Source: Candidatus Mediterraneibacter stercorigallinarum
GTDB lineage: Bacteria; Bacillota; Clostridia; Lachnospirales; Lachnospiraceae
Length of the DNA: 7,232 nucleotides
Direction: 5' to 3'
Assembly: GCA_019116185.1 (NCBI GenBank)
Contig: DXCD01000199.1
Coordinates: 1-7,232 of the forward strand
Shown: positions 5,436 through 7,232 of the stretch, piece by piece
Numbering within the stretch: the first letter of the stretch is position 1
How the letters are laid out: each line of letters begins with the position of its first letter
Notes under the pieces: generated by a model
The model's input: only the letters and a program-made list of their open reading frames with translations
What the model was told of the DNA's origin: nothing
Database searches by the model: none
Translations under genes and position numbers: made by a program

Positions 5436-6962
5436 ATGGGGATTAAACTTGTACTGCTTGTAATTTTCTTTGCAATAATGGTCGGAGTGGGAATCTATTC
5501 CCGGCGGCATGTCACGAGCGTGGACGGATTTGTACTTGGAGGAAGATCCGTGGGACCGTGGCTGACGGCATTTGCATACGGCACGTCGTATTTTTCGGCA
5601 GTGGTATTTGTCGGCTATGCAGGGCAGTTCGGCTGGAAATACGGGATCGCAAGCACTTGGATCGGAATCGGGAACGCTGTGCTTGGAAGTCTTCTTGCAT
5701 GGGTGGTGCTCGGCCGCAGGACAAAAGTCATGACTCAGCACCTTGGCTCCAGGACAATGCCGGATTTCTTCGGGCAGAGATACGACAGCAAAGCTTTGAA
5801 GATCACGGCGTCAGTGATTGTGTTCGTATTCCTTATCCCATATACAGCATCAGTATATAACGGGCTTTCCAGGCTGTTTGAGATGGCGTTCAATATTCCG
5901 TATACATGGTGCGTGATTGTAATGGCAGCGTTCACAGCATTGTATGTCATACTGGGCGGGTATATGGCGACTGCGATCAATGATTTCATACAGGGGATCA
6001 TCATGCTGATCGGCATTGTGGCAGTGATTGCGGCAGTATTGAGCGGGCAGGGGGGATTCATGAATGCAGTCTCAGAGATGGCTCAGATTCCCAGCGACGT
6101 GGCGGTGACCCAGGGGCAGCCCGGCGCCTTCACCTCTTTCTTCGGACCGGATCCGCTGAATCTCCTCGGGGTTGTGATCCTGACCTCCCTGGGAACATGG
6201 GGACTTCCGCAGATGATCGGGAAATTTTATGCGATCAAGGACGAGAAGTCCATTAATACTGGCACAGTGATTTCTACTTTATTTGCTATTGTTGTGTCCG
6301 GGGGATGCTATTTCCTCGGCGGATTTGCAAGGCTTTTTGACAGCTCTCAGATTTATGATGAGACAGGCGCTGTTGTATATGACAGCATCATTCCATATAT
6401 GCTGTCAGCCCTGCCGGATATATTGATCGGGATCGTGGTGGTTCTTGTACTTTCCGCATCCATGTCCACGCTGTCATCCCTGGTGCTGACTTCCAGTTCC
6501 ACGCTGACATTAGATCTTCTGAAGGATAACATAATGAAGAAAATGACGGAGAAGAAGCAGATCATTACCATGCAGGCGCTGATCGTATTCTTTATTATTG
6601 TATCCGTTATCATCGCGCTGGATCCTCCTACATTTATCGCGCAGCTCATGGGGATTTCGTGGGGAGCTTTGGCAGGGGCCTTCCTCGCGCCGTTCCTCTA
6701 TGGATTGTACTGGAAAGGCGTGACCCGCGCGGGAGTCTGGGCCGGTTTCATCGCGGGTGTGGGACTTACCGTATCCAATATGTTTATCGGATTCATCAAT
6801 TCTCCCATCAATGCGGGAGCAGCGGCAATGATCGCAGGACTCATTGTGGTGCCCGTGGTCAGCCTGATCACACCGAAGCTTAAGAAACAAAAAGTAGACG
6901 AGATATTCACATGTTACGATGAAAAAGTAACAATAACCAAGAAACGGTCGCTTCAAGAGTAA
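5436..6962 (+). CDS. Sodium:solute symporter (SSS family)
   Basis: This 508-residue inner-membrane protein couples uptake of a small solute to inward sodium flow. About 13 hydrophobic helices are seen (near 3-21, 43-63, 70-92, 124-141, 155-175, 186-203, 241-256, 276-297, 325-350, 376-394, 405-425, 431-453, 459-478), matching the SSS LeuT-like fold and length. GGYMATAINDFIQG (174-187) is the SSS signature region, with Asp183 and Gln186. ASMSTLSS (341-348) places Ser344-Thr345 where PutP has its Na2-site Ser340-Thr341. GLPQMIGKFYAIKD (256-269) is also typical of the family. The second helix lacks the PutP-type Asp55 context, so proline is not supported; sugar, carboxylate, pantothenate or amino acid substrates remain open. 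A hydrophilic tail follows residue 480. GAGG (5424-5427) lies 8 nt before the ATG. The gene appears monocistronic, with its own promoter and terminator. Confidence 0.93.
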   Translation: MGIKLVLLVIFFAIMVGVGIYSRRHVTSVDGFVLGGRSVGPWLTAFAYGTSYFSAVVFVGYAGQFGWKYGIASTWIGIGNAVLGSLLAWVVLGRRTKVMTQHLGSRTMPDFFGQRYDSKALKITASVIVFVFLIPYTASVYNGLSRLFEMAFNIPYTWCVIVMAAFTALYVILGGYMATAINDFIQGIIMLIGIVAVIAAVLSGQGGFMNAVSEMAQIPSDVAVTQGQPGAFTSFFGPDPLNLLGVVILTSLGTWGLPQMIGKFYAIKDEKSINTGTVISTLFAIVVSGGCYFLGGFARLFDSSQIYDETGAVVYDSIIPYMLSALPDILIGIVVVLVLSASMSTLSSLVLTSSSTLTLDLLKDNIMKKMTEKKQIITMQALIVFFIIVSVIIALDPPTFIAQLMGISWGALAGAFLAPFLYGLYWKGVTRAGVWAGFIAGVGLTVSNMFIGFINSPINAGAAAMIAGLIVVPVVSLITPKLKKQKVDEIFTCYDEKVTITKKRSLQE

Positions 6963-6975
6963 ATCTGGATTTGTC

Positions 6976-7023
6976 GGGAAACCTTTGCTGGAGTAAATCA
7001 TCTGGAAACAGCGGGGGTTTTTC
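6976..7023 (+). terminator. Probable intrinsic terminator of the symporter gene
   Basis: GGGAAACCTTTGCTG (6976-6990) pairs with CAGCGGGGGTTTTTC (7009-7023) over 15 consecutive positions, five of them G-U, around an 18-nt loop. The G-rich arm runs straight into TTTTT (7018-7022), and AAA lies on the upstream side, the classic layout. It begins 13 nt after the TAA stop. The many wobble pairs, long loop and only five Ts make its strength uncertain. Confidence 0.55.
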
Positions 7024-7160
7024 AAGACGTATTCGCAGAGGGCGGATGTGTGGCTTCGGTTCCTGATCCGTAATCTGGGAAAGTCTAGAAAGGCAGGAAG
7101 CAGATTACTCCAAAGTCACCGAATCCACACACCCGCCCTTTGCGAAAGGTTTTCGAAAAG
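7018..7160. repeat. Long gap-free imperfect inverted repeat (60-nt arms), possible structured RNA or small repeat element
   Basis: Bases 7018-7077 pair with 7101-7160 with no insertions (paired positions always sum to 14178). About 47 of 60 positions pair, four as G-U. The strongest blocks are 7032-7045 with 7133-7146 (14 pairs), 7047-7053 with 7125-7131 (7), 7055-7060 with 7118-7123 (6) and 7070-7077 with 7101-7108 (8). Mismatches gather in internal loops, mainly 7065-7069 opposite 7109-7113. The apical loop is 7078-7100. There is no open frame of note, and it matches no RNA family I can name. A non-coding RNA, a MITE-like palindromic element or a leader structure of a gene beyond the window are all possible. 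Confidence 0.75.
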
Positions 7161-7232
7161 ACGCTTCGCTGTTTTCAAAGGCTATACCAAGCGGAAGGTC
7201 CCCGGCAAATGCAGGATTTCAAAAACGAAACG
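7161..7232. other. Non-coding end of the window, nothing identified
   Basis: After the long inverted repeat no start codon with a ribosome binding site, promoter or clear hairpin is seen up to the window end. It may be intergenic DNA or the leader of a gene further right. Confidence 0.4.

Noticed and set aside
5436..6962. Calling the symporter PutP (proline)
   Set aside because: The Na2-site Ser-Thr pair is kept but the PutP-type Asp context of the second helix is not seen, so the substrate is left open.
7018..7160. Retron msr-msd or group II intron RNA
   Set aside because: No reverse transcriptase is in the window and no domain V-like or branch-point hallmark is visible; the idea depends on sequence beyond the right edge.

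Overview
The window looks like an ordinary chromosomal stretch from an anaerobic Firmicute, most likely a gut Lachnospiraceae (Clostridium/Dorea/Faecalicatena-like). The reasons are protein style, moderate GC with A-rich purine leaders, strong AGGAGG-type ribosome binding sites and tight same-strand packing; this is inference, because no rRNA or other marker is present. All six supported genes are on the + strand. There is no CRISPR array, integrase, transposase, tRNA or rRNA, and no convincing new multi-gene system.

Region 1 (1-2759) is a closely packed run of three genes. It starts with the C-terminal part of a type IA DNA topoisomerase III whose start lies before the window. A left-handed beta-helix protein resembling the acetyltransferase half of GlmU follows with no gap. 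A beta-hydroxyacid dehydrogenase (3-hydroxyisobutyrate dehydrogenase family) overlaps it by one base. The spacing suggests one transcript, although the functions are not obviously related.

Region 2 (2760-5203) begins with a near-consensus promoter (TTGACA, 17 bp, TATTAT) and a leader of about 124 nt. It then carries a two-gene ABC transporter: an ATPase (start at 2931) and a 525-residue membrane protein that overlaps it by 4 bp and appears to be two fused, related halves.

Region 3 (5204-5435) is a 232-bp regulatory gap. It has an A-rich tract, a promoter whose spacer is almost filled by a perfect 8-bp inverted repeat, a second perfect 10-bp inverted repeat near the predicted transcript start, and a weaker third dyad. 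It drives a sodium:solute symporter (5436-6962).

Region 4 (6963-7232) has no gene. It holds a likely intrinsic terminator for the symporter and then a gap-free imperfect inverted repeat with 60-nt arms (7018-7160). That hairpin is the most unexplained item here and could be a structured RNA or a small repeat element.
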